64,000 nt of DNA from Pseudomonas sp. GM78 (GCF_000282475.1 NZ_AKJF01000198.1:124001-188000), one strand, 5' to 3'. Shown: positions 54,582 through 63,293, counted from the stretch's first letter. Notes: generated from the sequence alone by a model not told the origin. Made by a program: numbers and translations.

Positions 54582-54887
54582 ATGTCTATGTTCAATCGTC
54601 GCGGTATTTTTTTACAAAAGCTTGGCCCAAGCGCCGTCAATCCAAAAGAAGTGCAAGTATCGATGCAGTTCGCATTGAAAGAAGAGACTTGGGATGCAAA
54701 AAATTTCGCGACGACCACCGCTTTGCTGGACTCCACCACTCTCATCGCCTCCTCAAATGATGGGGGACAATCAATCAAGATCCGTAACTTCAATAAAGAT
54801 GTCGATGGTGATGGCGATGTTGACGCCGAGGACCTGCTGAAACTGCTGGCGCTGGCTAAAGCCTACGTCAGCATTTCCACGCCTTGA
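54582..54887 (+). CDS. Small protein with one dockerin-like calcium loop
   Basis: 101 residues. The ATG at 54582 follows AAAAGGATTTAATT, a strong ribosome site. There is no signal peptide. Residues 73-84, DVDGDGDVDAED, followed by LLKLLALAKA, match one repeat of a type I dockerin or EF-hand: acidic residues at 1, 3, 5, 9 and 12, Gly at 6, Val at 8. The rest, including SAVNPKEVQVSMQFALKEE, is unrecognised. Dockerins normally have two repeats; only one is present. A terminator follows. No partner cohesin is nearby. The function is unknown; the gene may be accessory. Confidence 0.65.
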   Translation: MSMFNRRGIFLQKLGPSAVNPKEVQVSMQFALKEETWDAKNFATTTALLDSTTLIASSNDGGQSIKIRNFNKDVDGDGDVDAEDLLKLLALAKAYVSISTP

Positions 54888-54900
54888 CTGAAACTCGATT

Positions 54901-54929
54901 ACCTCTCACGGCGTTGCGCCGTGAGAGGT
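54901..54929. terminator. Hairpin terminator after the dockerin-like gene
   Basis: ACCTCTCACGGCG-TTG-CGCCGTGAGAGGT is a perfect 13-base stem with a 3-base loop. It lies between the convergent dockerin-like gene and yheV-like gene. There is no T-run on either side, so it may act on both strands mainly as a blocking or protecting hairpin. Confidence 0.65.
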
Positions 54930-54941
54930 GTCGCTTCCTAC

Positions 54942-55229
54942 TCAGTGTTGTTCGTCAGGCTTTTTCTTCAGCTTCGGGTTCGGAAAAAACTGCACGGCCT
55001 GAACCTTGGTGTCCGCAGGCTTGAGTGCGGAAGTGTTGACCCGGGTGCCCAGTTCCTTGGGAACGGACAGGCCTTGTTCATTCAGCGTATCGGAGTAACC
55101 GCAGGCCACGCACTCGCGGTGCGGTACGTCGTCTTCGCTCCACATCATCAACTTGTCCGGCTCGCTGCAGGCCGGGCAAACCGCGCCGGCGATAAAGCGT
55201 CGTTTGGTAATCACGGGACTCTCACTCAT
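54942..55229 (-). CDS. YheV-family zinc-ribbon protein
   Basis: 95 residues. Two CxxC pairs (CPACSEPDK and CVACGYSD) form a zinc ribbon as in YheV (DUF2387). The protein starts MSESPVITKRRFIAGAVCPAC, the family's usual N-terminus, and has a lysine-rich tail. The start overlaps the prlC stop by four bases, so it is translationally coupled; yheV next to prlC is conserved in gamma-proteobacteria. Function unknown. Confidence 0.88.
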   Translation of the reverse strand: MSESPVITKRRFIAGAVCPACSEPDKLMMWSEDDVPHRECVACGYSDTLNEQGLSVPKELGTRVNTSALKPADTKVQAVQFFPNPKLKKKPDEQH

Positions 55230-57277
55230 GCTGCTGCGCCCTCACTCAGGCCGCTGTGGCGCAAGAGTGCGTCAATCGACGGCTCACGACCACGGAAGTC
55301 GACGAACAGCACCATCGGCTCTTGAGAACCGCCGCGCGCCAGGATCGCTTCTCGGAACGCCCGGCCGGTGTCAGCATTGAGCACACCTTCTTCCTCGAAT
55401 TTGGAGAAAGCATCGGCCGAGAGCACTTCAGCCCATTTGTAGCTGTAGTAGCCCGCCGCGTAACCACCGGCAAAGATGTGCGCGAAGCTGTTAGGGAAAC
55501 GATTGTAGGCCGGAGGACGCATCACCGACACCTCGTCACGCACGCCTTCAAGCACTTGCAGTACGCTGCGACCGTCACCGTGGGTGGCGTGCAGTTCGAA
55601 GTCGAACAGCGAGAACTCCAGTTGGCGGACCATCATCAGGCCGGACTGGAAGTTTTTCGCCGCGAGCATTTTCTGCAGCAGGTCCTGTGGCAGGGGTTCG
55701 CCGGTTTCATAGTGACCGGAGATCAGCGCCAGCCCCTCGGGCTCCCAGCACCAGTTTTCCATGAATTGGCTCGGCAGCTCGACCGCGTCCCAGGCCACAC
55801 CGTTGATGCCAGACACCCCGGCGTGCTCGACGCGGGTCAGCAGATGATGCAGGCCATGACCGAACTCGTGGAACAGGGTGGTGACTTCATCGTGGGTCAG
55901 CAGCGCAGGCTTGCCGCTGTCGGCTGGAGTGAAGTTGCACACCAGGTTGGCCACCGGGCTCTGCAGCACGCCCTCGGCGGTGCGGCGACGGTCACGGGCA
56001 CCGTCCATCCAGGCGCCACCGCGTTTGTTGGCGCGGGCGTAAAGGTCGAAGAAGAAGCGGCCGACGTGCTGGCCGTTTTCCTTGATTTCGAACAGGCGCA
56101 CATCCGGGTGCCAGGTGTCGAAGCCTTGCTGCTCGGCGATTTCGATGCCGTACAGGCGTTGCACGATGGCGAACAGGCCGCCCAGTACTTTATCGATCGG
56201 GAAGTAGGCACGCAGGGCTTCCTGGGCAACGCTGTAACGCTGCTCGCGAAGTTTTTCGCCGTAGAAGCCGCTGTCCCAGCTTTGCAGGTCGGGGCAACCC
56301 TGCTCGGCGGCATAAGCCTTGAGCTGTTCCAGGTCCTGGGCGGCGAACGGTTTGCTGCGCTTGGCCAGGTCGCGCAGGAAGCTCAGCACCTGATCGCTGG
56401 ATTCAGCCATCTTGGTGGCCAGGCTCAACTCCGAGAAGCTTGCGAAGCCCAGGAGTTTCGCCAGTTCCTGACGCAGGTCGAGGATTTCCTGCATGACCGG
56501 GCCGTTGTCGTTCTGGCCGGCATTCGGGCCCTGGTCCGACGCGCGGGTGCAGTACGCCGCGTAGACTTCTTCGCGCAGGGCGCGGTCATGGGCGTAGGTC
56601 ATCACCGCGTAGTAGCTCGGGAATTCCAGGGTGATCAGCCAGCCATCGAGGTCCTTGGCTTGCGCGGCGGCGGCCATTTGCGCCTTGGCCGAATCGGTCA
56701 GGCCGGCGAGGGCGGCTTCTTCGGTGATGTGCTTGGTCCAGGCCTGGGTAGCGTCCAGCAGTTGGTTGGAGAAGCGGCTGCCCAACTCCGACAATTTGCT
56801 CTGCACTTGGGCGTAGCGTTTCTGCTCGGCTTCCGGCAGGTCGATACCCGACAGACGGAAATCGCGCAGGGCGTGTTCCAGGATAGTTTTCTGCGCTACG
56901 TCGAAACCGGCGGCTTCCGGGCTGTTGGCCAGGGCTTCATAGGCCTGGAACAGTTCACGGTTCTGGCCCATTTCGGTGGAGTAGGCGCTCAGGGCCGGCA
57001 GGCAGGACTCGTAGGCTTCGCGCAGTTCGGCACTGTTGCACACGGCGTTCAAGTGGCTGACCGGACTCCACGCCGCACCCAGGCGGTCGTTGAGCTCGTC
57101 CATGGCCAGTACCAGCCCAGCCCAGGTCGGTTGTTTGCCCTGGGCCTTGAGGATCTCGATAATGGCGGCGCGGTTGTCAGCCAGGATCTGTTCAATGGCC
57201 GGTTGCACGTGCTCGGCACGGATCGCGGAGAACGGCGGCAGGTCATAGGACTGCAAAAGAGGGTTGTTCACGCTCAC
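55226..57277 (-). CDS. prlC: Oligopeptidase A (M3 family)
   Basis: 683 residues from the GTG at 57277 (MSVNNPLLQSYDLPPFS), chosen because CCAAGG lies eight bases upstream; GTGs at 57286 and 57271 are alternatives. The zinc motif TLFHEFGHGLHHLL (HEFGH) is intact, with a downstream glutamate in the usual helix. It degrades oligopeptides, including cleaved signal peptides, in the cytoplasm. It heads a two-gene operon with yheV. Confidence 0.93.
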   Translation of the reverse strand: MSVNNPLLQSYDLPPFSAIRAEHVQPAIEQILADNRAAIIEILKAQGKQPTWAGLVLAMDELNDRLGAAWSPVSHLNAVCNSAELREAYESCLPALSAYSTEMGQNRELFQAYEALANSPEAAGFDVAQKTILEHALRDFRLSGIDLPEAEQKRYAQVQSKLSELGSRFSNQLLDATQAWTKHITEEAALAGLTDSAKAQMAAAAQAKDLDGWLITLEFPSYYAVMTYAHDRALREEVYAAYCTRASDQGPNAGQNDNGPVMQEILDLRQELAKLLGFASFSELSLATKMAESSDQVLSFLRDLAKRSKPFAAQDLEQLKAYAAEQGCPDLQSWDSGFYGEKLREQRYSVAQEALRAYFPIDKVLGGLFAIVQRLYGIEIAEQQGFDTWHPDVRLFEIKENGQHVGRFFFDLYARANKRGGAWMDGARDRRRTAEGVLQSPVANLVCNFTPADSGKPALLTHDEVTTLFHEFGHGLHHLLTRVEHAGVSGINGVAWDAVELPSQFMENWCWEPEGLALISGHYETGEPLPQDLLQKMLAAKNFQSGLMMVRQLEFSLFDFELHATHGDGRSVLQVLEGVRDEVSVMRPPAYNRFPNSFAHIFAGGYAAGYYSYKWAEVLSADAFSKFEEEGVLNADTGRAFREAILARGGSQEPMVLFVDFRGREPSIDALLRHSGLSEGAAA

Positions 57278-57366
57278 GGTTGGCACCTTGGCTGGAAGAA
57301 ACGTACAGCCATCTTAATTACAATCGACACTCACCGCAGCTATCAGCGACAGAGAGAGAACCTATC

Positions 57367-57912
57367 GTGTCCCTTCGCAAGTACCAGAACCACACGCCGT
57401 TGCTCGGTAAAGGCGCTTTTGTCGACAGTTCGGCGGTGGTGATCGGCGATGTTGAAATCGGCGAAGACAGCTCGGTGTGGCCATTGACGGTGATCCGCGG
57501 CGACATGCACCGCATCCGCATTGGCGCGCGCACCAGCGTGCAGGACGGCTGTGTGCTGCACATCACCCATGCCGGGCCTTTCAACCCCGACGGTTTCCCG
57601 TTGCTGATTGGCGATGACGTGACCATCGCCCACAAAGTCATGCTGCATGGCTGCACCGTCGGCAGCCGGGTGTTGATCGGCATGGGCAGCATCGTAATGG
57701 ACGGCGCGGTGGTCGCCGACGATGTGATCATCGGCGCCGGTAGCCTGGTGCCACCGGGCAAACGCCTGGAAAGCGGGTTTCTATATGTGGGCAGCCCGGT
57801 GAAACAGATCCGGCCACTGACCGACAAGGAACAAGCCTTTTTCACCTACAGCGCGGCGAACTACGTGAAGCTCAAGGATCTGCATCTTGCCGAAGGCTAC
57901 GACCAGATCTGA
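57367..57912 (+). CDS. Gamma-carbonic anhydrase-like hexapeptide-repeat protein (YrdA-like)
   Basis: 181 residues from a GTG at 57367 (MSLRKYQNHTPLLGKGAFVD). Left-handed beta-helix repeats run from about 15 to 145. Histidines that bind metal in the family are visible in GDMHRIRIG, CVLHITH, TIAHKVMLHGC. YrdA-type proteins bind zinc but often show little carbonic anhydrase activity. It is divergent from prlC and 28 bases ahead of the HAD gene, so it forms an operon with it. Confidence 0.88.
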   Translation: MSLRKYQNHTPLLGKGAFVDSSAVVIGDVEIGEDSSVWPLTVIRGDMHRIRIGARTSVQDGCVLHITHAGPFNPDGFPLLIGDDVTIAHKVMLHGCTVGSRVLIGMGSIVMDGAVVADDVIIGAGSLVPPGKRLESGFLYVGSPVKQIRPLTDKEQAFFTYSAANYVKLKDLHLAEGYDQI

Positions 57913-57940
57913 AACATCTCGCTATCGCCCAGGAATTTTC

Positions 57941-58591
57941 ATGCATTACCAAACCGTTCTGTTCGACCTAGATGGCACCCTGACCGACCCGCGCGAAGGC
58001 ATTACCCGTTCGATCCAGTTTGCCCTGGGCAAGTTGGGCATAGATGAGCCCGACCTGACCAAGCTCGAACACTTCATCGGCCCGCCCTTGTTGCAGGCCT
58101 TCATGCAGTTCTATGACTTTGACGAGGCCAGGGCCTGGGAGGCGGTGAACTTCTACCGGGAACGGTTCAAGGTCACCGGGTTGTACGAAAACCGGGTGTT
58201 CGACGGCGTCACGCCGCTGCTCGAAACCCTGGGTGGGCAAGGACGACAACTGTACATCGCGACCTCCAAACCCTGGGTCTTCGCCCGGGAAATCGCCCGC
58301 CATTTCGACTTCGCCAAACACTTCAAGGTGATTTACGGCAGCGAACTGGACGGCACCCGCACCAATAAAGTCGAATTGATCGCCCACCTGATGGCCGAAG
58401 AGGGCCTCGACCCGGCCAGCACCCTGATGATCGGCGACCGCAAGCACGACCTGATCGGTGCGCGCAGTAACGGGCTGGATGCGGCAGCGGTGGGTTATGG
58501 GTTTGGCAGTCGGGAGGAGTTGAGCGCTGAAGCACCGGCCTATCATTTTGAAACGTTGGACGAGATGCATCAGGCGTTTTTGCAGCGCTAG
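57941..58591 (+). CDS. HAD-superfamily phosphatase, PGP-like
   Basis: 216 residues from the ATG at 57941, with AGGAAT upstream. HAD motifs: I LFDLDGTLTD, II IATSK, III K in RTNKVELI, IV MIGDRKHDLIGAR. A helical cap lies between motifs I and II (type C1), as in phosphoglycolate phosphatase relatives. It is predicted to be a cytoplasmic small-molecule phosphatase; substrate unproven. A REP pair follows. Confidence 0.88.
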   Translation: MHYQTVLFDLDGTLTDPREGITRSIQFALGKLGIDEPDLTKLEHFIGPPLLQAFMQFYDFDEARAWEAVNFYRERFKVTGLYENRVFDGVTPLLETLGGQGRQLYIATSKPWVFAREIARHFDFAKHFKVIYGSELDGTRTNKVELIAHLMAEEGLDPASTLMIGDRKHDLIGARSNGLDAAAVGYGFGSREELSAEAPAYHFETLDEMHQAFLQR

Positions 58592-58600
58592 TTAAAACGC

Positions 58601-58707
58601 CTTCGCGGGCAAGCCCGCTCCCACAGGGTTCTGCGTCGATCTCAATTTACAGGTCGACACAAATCACTGTGGGAGCGGCGGTGCGGCGACCCGACTTGCC
58701 CGCGAAG
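58601..58707. repeat. REP pair between the HAD and aminopeptidase genes
   Basis: CTTCGCGGGCAAGCCCGCTCC onward (58601-58625) pairs with a right arm (58669-58707) that holds an inserted GGTGCGGCGACCCGAC segment, the same kind of insertion seen in the REP at 11878-11978. It lies between convergent genes. Confidence 0.85.
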
Positions 58708-58730
58708 AGGGCCTCACCGCCACCAAAGAT

Positions 58731-59807
58731 TTATGATCCAACCAAATCCTTCAGCGCCGCCTTGCGTTCACCAACAGGCAACGCACCCAACTTCTCGACC
58801 CGCGCATAAAACTTCACCCAATCCCCACCCTCCTGCCTGAACAACTCGGCAAACGCCGGCACCCATTGGTCATACAGGCCAAACGGCAGTAATCGCGCAT
58901 TGTTCATCGGCGCATTGATCCACGCGTCGTAACGTTTATCCCCGGCCCATTGTTTATCACGCATCTGTCGGTATTCAGCGCGCAACTGTTCGAACGCCTC
59001 GGCTTTACGCTGGCGCATTTGCTCGGGCGGCAGCGGTAGGCTGTACAATTTTTCCAGCCGGGTGCGGGTGTCCAGAATCAGCTCAATGAATTGGTCCCGT
59101 TGTTGCGTCTTTGTCCCGCTTTCGGGTGGCAGGTTACGGTAAGCCCGCCACTGGCGAGTACCTTCCTGCTCGACGAAGGTGGCGAATGACTCGTTGAACT
59201 CAGTGTCATCCTTCACATAAACGCGCTGATGTGCGAGTTCATGAAAGATCAGCGTGGCCAGGCGTTCATCGCCCCAGCCCATCATTGAGTTCATGATCGG
59301 ATCGTTGAACCAGCCCAGGGTCGAATAGGCTTCTACTCCACCAATGGACACGTCCATCCCTTGCAGGCGCTGCAACGCCGCCTCACCGCGAGCCGCGCTC
59401 TGGCTGTAAAAACCGCGATAAGCCACGCAACCGGCGATGGGGAAGCAATGGTTTTGTGGCTTCAGGGAAAATTCCGGTGTGACAAACACGTTCCAGACTA
59501 CATAGGGACGGCCAATGTCGGCATACAAGCGGTAACTCTGATTATCCGGTAAGTGCAGTTGCTGGCTGGCGAAGGTCCGGGCCTTTTGTGATTGGGCCAG
59601 GTGCGCGCGCAGTTTCTGATCGCGCTGCGGATCGGCAATCACCTGGGCAACGGGCTCCCGTGCCCGCAGCAATTGCAGCTGACCACTGGCCAACTGACTG
59701 TAGTAGCTGACGCTGGAACAACCGTTGAGTAACAAAAACAACACGCCCGGAAACAAAATGCGTAAAACGCGATCAAGTAACCCAAGGCTTCGACGCGGCC
59801 TGATCAA
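58731..59807 (-). CDS. Putative aminopeptidase lipoprotein (DUF2265 family)
   Basis: 358 residues from a TTG at 59807; no better ATG exists before the lipobox. A hydrophobic stretch ends in LLLNGCSS (lipobox), predicting a lipoprotein. The zinc protease motif is FHELAHQRVYV (HExxH) with a glutamate in NESFATFVEQEG downstream, typical of this aminopeptidase family. The intact motif suggests activity in the periplasm. It is divergent from a small lipoprotein gene. Confidence 0.82.
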   Translation of the reverse strand: MIRPRRSLGLLDRVLRILFPGVLFLLLNGCSSVSYYSQLASGQLQLLRAREPVAQVIADPQRDQKLRAHLAQSQKARTFASQQLHLPDNQSYRLYADIGRPYVVWNVFVTPEFSLKPQNHCFPIAGCVAYRGFYSQSAARGEAALQRLQGMDVSIGGVEAYSTLGWFNDPIMNSMMGWGDERLATLIFHELAHQRVYVKDDTEFNESFATFVEQEGTRQWRAYRNLPPESGTKTQQRDQFIELILDTRTRLEKLYSLPLPPEQMRQRKAEAFEQLRAEYRQMRDKQWAGDKRYDAWINAPMNNARLLPFGLYDQWVPAFAELFRQEGGDWVKFYARVEKLGALPVGERKAALKDLVGS

Positions 59808-59867
59808 AATAAAAAAATCCCTGGAGAGTCTGCTCGCAAGACTATCCCGCTTGACTGGAGCTCCGCT

Positions 59868-60290
59868 ATGCGCAAGTTGATGCTGACGGGAGGCCTGCTG
59901 ATGCTGGCCGGTTGTGCAGGATTCGGATTACCTCGCCATGATCCGACGCAAGCATGGATCGATCTGGAGTCACATCAGGAAGACACGGCCCTGCTGGCGC
60001 TGGAGGTGGACAATAAAGCGGCCACCGACAAGCGCTATTTCGAGGTCCAACCCGGCAGCCATGAATTGACCGTTCGCTACCAGTTCCCGGTCCAGCCCAC
60101 CAATATCGGCCCCGATGCGGAACCGCTGTGGCGAGACTGCCAGCTGAATGTGAAATTCAACGACTTCAACGCGGGCGAGCGCTATCAACTGCAGGCGGGG
60201 AATATCGGCTTTCGGCCATGGGCCAAGCTGTATGATCAACAGCGAAAAGTGATTGGCCAGGGCACACCGGCGGGCTGCCAACGGACCTGA
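59868..60290 (+). CDS. Small lipoprotein, first of a tandem paralogous pair
   Basis: 140 residues. Lipobox LMLAGC (Cys 16). The mature part contains YFEVQPGSHELTVRYQF and FNAGERYQLQAGNIGF, a beta-rich pattern. The next gene encodes a protein of identical length with the same blocks, so the two are tandem duplicates. The ATG follows TGGAG. Function unknown; it is probably envelope-located. Confidence 0.8.
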   Translation: MRKLMLTGGLLMLAGCAGFGLPRHDPTQAWIDLESHQEDTALLALEVDNKAATDKRYFEVQPGSHELTVRYQFPVQPTNIGPDAEPLWRDCQLNVKFNDFNAGERYQLQAGNIGFRPWAKLYDQQRKVIGQGTPAGCQRT

Positions 60291-60330
60291 TCGGCGCTAT
60301 TCTGAATATCCCGACATTGGGATATTCATC

Positions 60331-60753
60331 ATGCGCAGGTTGATGCTGTTATTGGCCGCTAGTGCCCTGGCCGGCTGTTCGACGCCGATGCCGGCGGTCA
60401 ATCCGAACATGGCGTGGGTAGACTTCTCTACGCCATTCCCTAACGATAAATTGCTGATGGCCGAGCGATTGGATAACCAGCGATTGCGCGACGGGCGTTA
60501 TTTTCAGGTCACACCCGGTAGCCACGAGCTTACGGTGCGCTTCGATTTTGAAGTGCCAGGCGGCGGGGGCTCGGACTTGTTCGGCGGTACCACGGAGCGG
60601 TTGTGCTACATGATCGTCAAATACGATCATTTCGAAGCCGGTCAGCGTTATTTGTTACAAGCTCGCTCCATGGCGTTTACCCCTGAAGCGCGGCTGTATA
60701 ACGCCAAGCATGAGATCGTTGCCGAAGCGGGCCAGATCAACTGCGTGCCGTAA
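60331..60753 (+). CDS. Small lipoprotein, second of a tandem paralogous pair
   Basis: 140 residues from the ATG at 60331. Lipobox ALAGC (Cys 16). It shares with the upstream gene YFQVTPGSHELTVRF and FEAGQRYLLQARSMAF and the final cysteine near the C-terminus, but has a glycine-rich insert (GGGGSDLFGG) in place of the first copy's PTNIGPDAEP. The gap between the genes is 40 bases, so they are probably one operon. Function unknown. Confidence 0.8.
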   Translation: MRRLMLLLAASALAGCSTPMPAVNPNMAWVDFSTPFPNDKLLMAERLDNQRLRDGRYFQVTPGSHELTVRFDFEVPGGGGSDLFGGTTERLCYMIVKYDHFEAGQRYLLQARSMAFTPEARLYNAKHEIVAEAGQINCVP

Positions 60754-60759
60754 CTGCGG

Positions 60760-60993
60760 TCAGCGGTCATTCTTCTGGTAGATGATTTTTTTGGTGCCGC
60801 CATCGCACGAGCCAACGACCATGTTCTGATCGTGCACTTCGTCATTGGTAACGATTTCCAGGGTATAGGACGTCACCCCTGCAGCCTGAATCTTGGCTTC
60901 GATTTCGGCCTTGAGTTCTTCACAAGGTTTGGGTGCCGCCAGGGCCGAAGTGGCCAGGGCGCAACAGATGACCGCCAAGGCAAAACGTTTCAT
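60760..60993 (-). CDS. DUF1161 secreted small protein (copy 1)
   Basis: 77 residues from the ATG at 60993. Signal peptide MKRFALAVICCALATSALA, mature part PCEELKAEIEAKIQAAGVTSYTLEIV, ending GSCDGGTKKIIYQ. The two cysteines probably pair. This is DUF1161; function unknown. A second copy lies at 62947-63171. The ATG follows AAGGAGC. It is convergent with the lipoprotein pair, only six bases apart. Confidence 0.85.
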   Translation of the reverse strand: MKRFALAVICCALATSALAAPKPCEELKAEIEAKIQAAGVTSYTLEIVTNDEVHDQNMVVGSCDGGTKKIIYQKNDR

Positions 60994-61090
60994 GGTTGAA
61001 GCTCCTTGAGGCAGCGCGCACAGGTCATGCGTTTTAGCTGCTGTCATTTATTCGACCACAATTTGACCCGGCAAATCTGTTTCAACTCAA

Positions 61091-61165
61091 AAAAGATCGC
61101 AGCCTTTGGCAGCTCCTACAGGATCAGCGTCAATCTGTAGGAGCTGTCGGAGGCTACGATCTTTC
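61091..61165. repeat. REP-like inverted repeat between DUF1161 and osmC genes
   Basis: AAAAGATCGCAGCCTTTGGCAGCTCCTACA (positions 61091-61120; only key parts GCAGCTCCTACA) pairs with TGTAGGAGCTGTC onward at 61136-61165. The outer arms AAGATCG/CGATCTT extend the stem. This is a third, distinct repeat type, containing the GTAGGAGC head but a GATCGCAGCC arm. Confidence 0.75.
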
Positions 61166-61180
61166 CATTTCAATGCGAGT

Positions 61181-61612
61181 TCAGCTGAGCAAAGTCGCAT
61201 CCAGGCTGATTTTCGCATTCAGCACCTTGGATACCGGGCAGCCCTCTTTGGCCTTGTTGCTCAACTCATCGAACTGCGCCGGGCTCGCGCCAGGGATTTT
61301 TGCCTTGAGAATCAATTTCACGGCCGTGATCGCAAAACCACCTTCTACCTGGTCCAGGGTCACTTCGGCGTTGGTATCGATGCTGTCGGCCTTGAGGCCG
61401 GCGTCACCGAGAATCATGGAAAAGGCCATGGAGAAACAGCCCGCGTGGGCCGCACCGATCAACTCTTCCGGATTGGTGCCCTTGCCGCCTTCAAAGCGGG
61501 CCTTGAAGCCGTAGGGCGCGTCCCTGAGCACCCCGGTTTCGGTGGAAATCGAGCCGATGCCGGTTTTCAGATCACCTTCCCAGTGGGCGGATGCTTTCTT
61601 GGTGATAGCCAT
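61181..61612 (-). CDS. osmC: OsmC-family peroxiredoxin
   Basis: 143 residues from the ATG at 61612; the frame is open further upstream but that region belongs to the divergent gene. Both catalytic cysteines are in family context: AAHAGCFSMAFSM and KEGCPVSKVL. It reduces organic hydroperoxides. The MAITKKASAHWEGDLKTGIG start is typical of OsmC rather than Ohr. It is divergent from the luciferase-like gene. Confidence 0.9.
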   Translation of the reverse strand: MAITKKASAHWEGDLKTGIGSISTETGVLRDAPYGFKARFEGGKGTNPEELIGAAHAGCFSMAFSMILGDAGLKADSIDTNAEVTLDQVEGGFAITAVKLILKAKIPGASPAQFDELSNKAKEGCPVSKVLNAKISLDATLLS

Positions 61613-61852
61613 GCCTGTCTCCTCAAGATCCGGCGCGAAGGGTCGCGCCGTTGTGGTTTCGGTCGCTAGGGTTCTGAGGGTAGACCGGGGAGCAAAGTTC
61701 AGCGCATCTGATCGTTCGGCTTTTTTGCCGGTAAATTTCGCCGTGCTATTGAAACTCGGGTATATGCCCTCATTGCATGAAACACGCTTATGGATTCGGC
61801 AGGTTTTCGTTTGTAACAAAAAACCTGCGCCCTCAATTGGAGAAGCAGGTTT

Positions 61853-62854
61853 ATGAAACGACTGTCCGATATCAAGTTCTCGACCCTCGACCTGGTGCCC
61901 GTGCGGGAGAACGGCAGCGCCGCCCAGTCGTTGCGCAACTCGCTGGACCTGGCGCAGCACGTGGAAAAATTCGGCTATAACCGGTTCTGGGTTGCCGAAC
62001 ACCACAACATGGACGGCATTGCCAGTTCCGCGACCTCCGTGCTGCTCGGCTATCTGGCCGGTGGCACCTCGACCATTCGGGTCGGTTCCGGCGGAGTCAT
62101 GTTGCCCAACCATGCGCCGTTGGTGATCGCAGAACAGTTCGGCACGCTTGAAAGCCTGTATCCGGGGCGCATCGACCTGGGACTTGGCCGTGCACCCGGT
62201 TCCGATCAGATGACGGCCCGCGCACTGCGCCGTGAGCGCTCGGGTAGCGCCGACGACTTCCCGGACGATGTGGCCGAACTGGTGCGTTATCTCGGCCCGC
62301 GCACGCCGGACCAGCGCGTTATCGCGATGCCAGGAACCGGCACGAATGTCCCGATCTGGCTGCTGGGCTCAAGCCTGTTCAGCGCGCAGTTGGCAGGGGA
62401 GCGCGGGTTGCCCTACGCCTTCGCTTCACATTTCGCTCCACGCTTCATGCATGAGGCCATTCGCGTCTACCGCAATCATTTCAAGCCTTCTGCAGTGCTG
62501 GACAAGCCATACGTGATGCTCGGCGTGCCGCTGGTGGCCGCCGACACGGATGAGCAGGCCGACTATCTGGCAACCTCGGTATTCCAGCGCATTCTCGCGC
62601 TGATGCGCGGACAGAGCCTGGTGCAGCGCCCGCCGGTGAAAACGATGGACGGGCTGTGGTTGCCCCATGAAAAAGAAGCCGTCAGCGATTTCCTGGGGTT
62701 GGCGATGATCGGCAGCCCGCAAAAAATTCGCGCCAGGCTGGAAGTACTGATCGAGCAGACCCAGGCCGACGAACTGATTTTCACCTGCGACCTGTATGAA
62801 CACGCGGATCGCCTGCACTCCTATGAGCTGCTGGCGCAGGTCATGAAGGGCTAG
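61853..62854 (+). CDS. Luciferase-like (LLM) flavin-dependent oxidoreductase, YhbW-like
   Basis: 333 residues from the ATG at 61853. Bacterial luciferase-like barrel: [33 protein letters not shown], and [19 protein letters not shown] are the class signatures. It probably uses FMN; the substrate is unknown. It has a GGAGAAGCAGG ribosome site and is divergent from osmC by 240 bases. A strong terminator follows. YhbW is the nearest E. coli relative that I recognise. Confidence 0.85.
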   Translation: MKRLSDIKFSTLDLVPVRENGSAAQSLRNSLDLAQHVEKFGYNRFWVAEHHNMDGIASSATSVLLGYLAGGTSTIRVGSGGVMLPNHAPLVIAEQFGTLESLYPGRIDLGLGRAPGSDQMTARALRRERSGSADDFPDDVAELVRYLGPRTPDQRVIAMPGTGTNVPIWLLGSSLFSAQLAGERGLPYAFASHFAPRFMHEAIRVYRNHFKPSAVLDKPYVMLGVPLVAADTDEQADYLATSVFQRILALMRGQSLVQRPPVKTMDGLWLPHEKEAVSDFLGLAMIGSPQKIRARLEVLIEQTQADELIFTCDLYEHADRLHSYELLAQVMKG

Positions 62855-62867
62855 GCACGCTGACCGC

Positions 62868-62896
62868 AAAAAAGCCGACGCTGGCGTCGGCTTTTT
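62868..62896 (+). terminator. Rho-independent terminator after the LLM oxidoreductase gene
   Basis: AAAAAAGCCGACG-CTGG-CGTCGGCTTTTT: a perfect stem with T5, 14 bases after the stop. The A-run also allows use on the minus strand for the convergent DUF1161 gene. Confidence 0.9.
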
Positions 62897-62946
62897 GCTT
62901 GCAATCGGTCGGGGCTATCGTTTGTTGGAGCTACCGTTTTTAGGGA

Positions 62947-63171
62947 CTACCGCTTGTAGACTATTTCCTTGCTGCCCTTCTCGCACGTGCCGACGATTTT
63001 TCCGCCAGACGCATTGCCTTTGTCGACGATTTCCAGCGAATAGCCAGAAACGCCCTTGGCATCAAGCCTTGCAGCGATTTCGGCTTTCAGCTCTTCGCAG
63101 GACTTGCCGCCTTCAGCAAAGGCAGTACCCGCCAGGCTCAACAAACCTACCGCCAAAATAAACTTCTTCAT
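62947..63171 (-). CDS. DUF1161 secreted small protein (copy 2)
   Basis: 74 residues from the ATG at 63171 (an ATG at 63180 is also in frame). Signal peptide MKKFILAVGLLSLAGTAFA, mature part SCEELKAEIAARLDAKGVSGYSLEIV, ending GTCEKGSKEIVYKR. It shares the CEELKAEI block and paired cysteines with the copy at 60760-60993, about 2 kb away. Function unknown; secretion to the periplasm is predicted. Confidence 0.85.
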   Translation of the reverse strand: MKKFILAVGLLSLAGTAFAEGGKSCEELKAEIAARLDAKGVSGYSLEIVDKGNASGGKIVGTCEKGSKEIVYKR

Positions 63172-63293
63172 CGGTCGCATTCTCTGGTCGGATCAAAAAA
63201 AAGGCATCCAGCCATTGGCCGGAAACGCGCAAAGCGCATTGCCAGTCCCTATGGCACTCGGCCAGCGCGCAAGTTCAGAAGACTAGACCAACG

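Noticed and set aside
55256-57442. A very long open frame on the strand opposite prlC (about 730 codons)
   Set aside because: It is the mirror of a GC-rich gene with strong codon bias; its translation has no domain features and prlC itself has an intact HEFGH site.
61613-62113. N-terminal extension of OsmC across the intergenic region
   Set aside because: It would overlap the divergent oxidoreductase start and has no family similarity; ATG at 61612 fits OsmC length.
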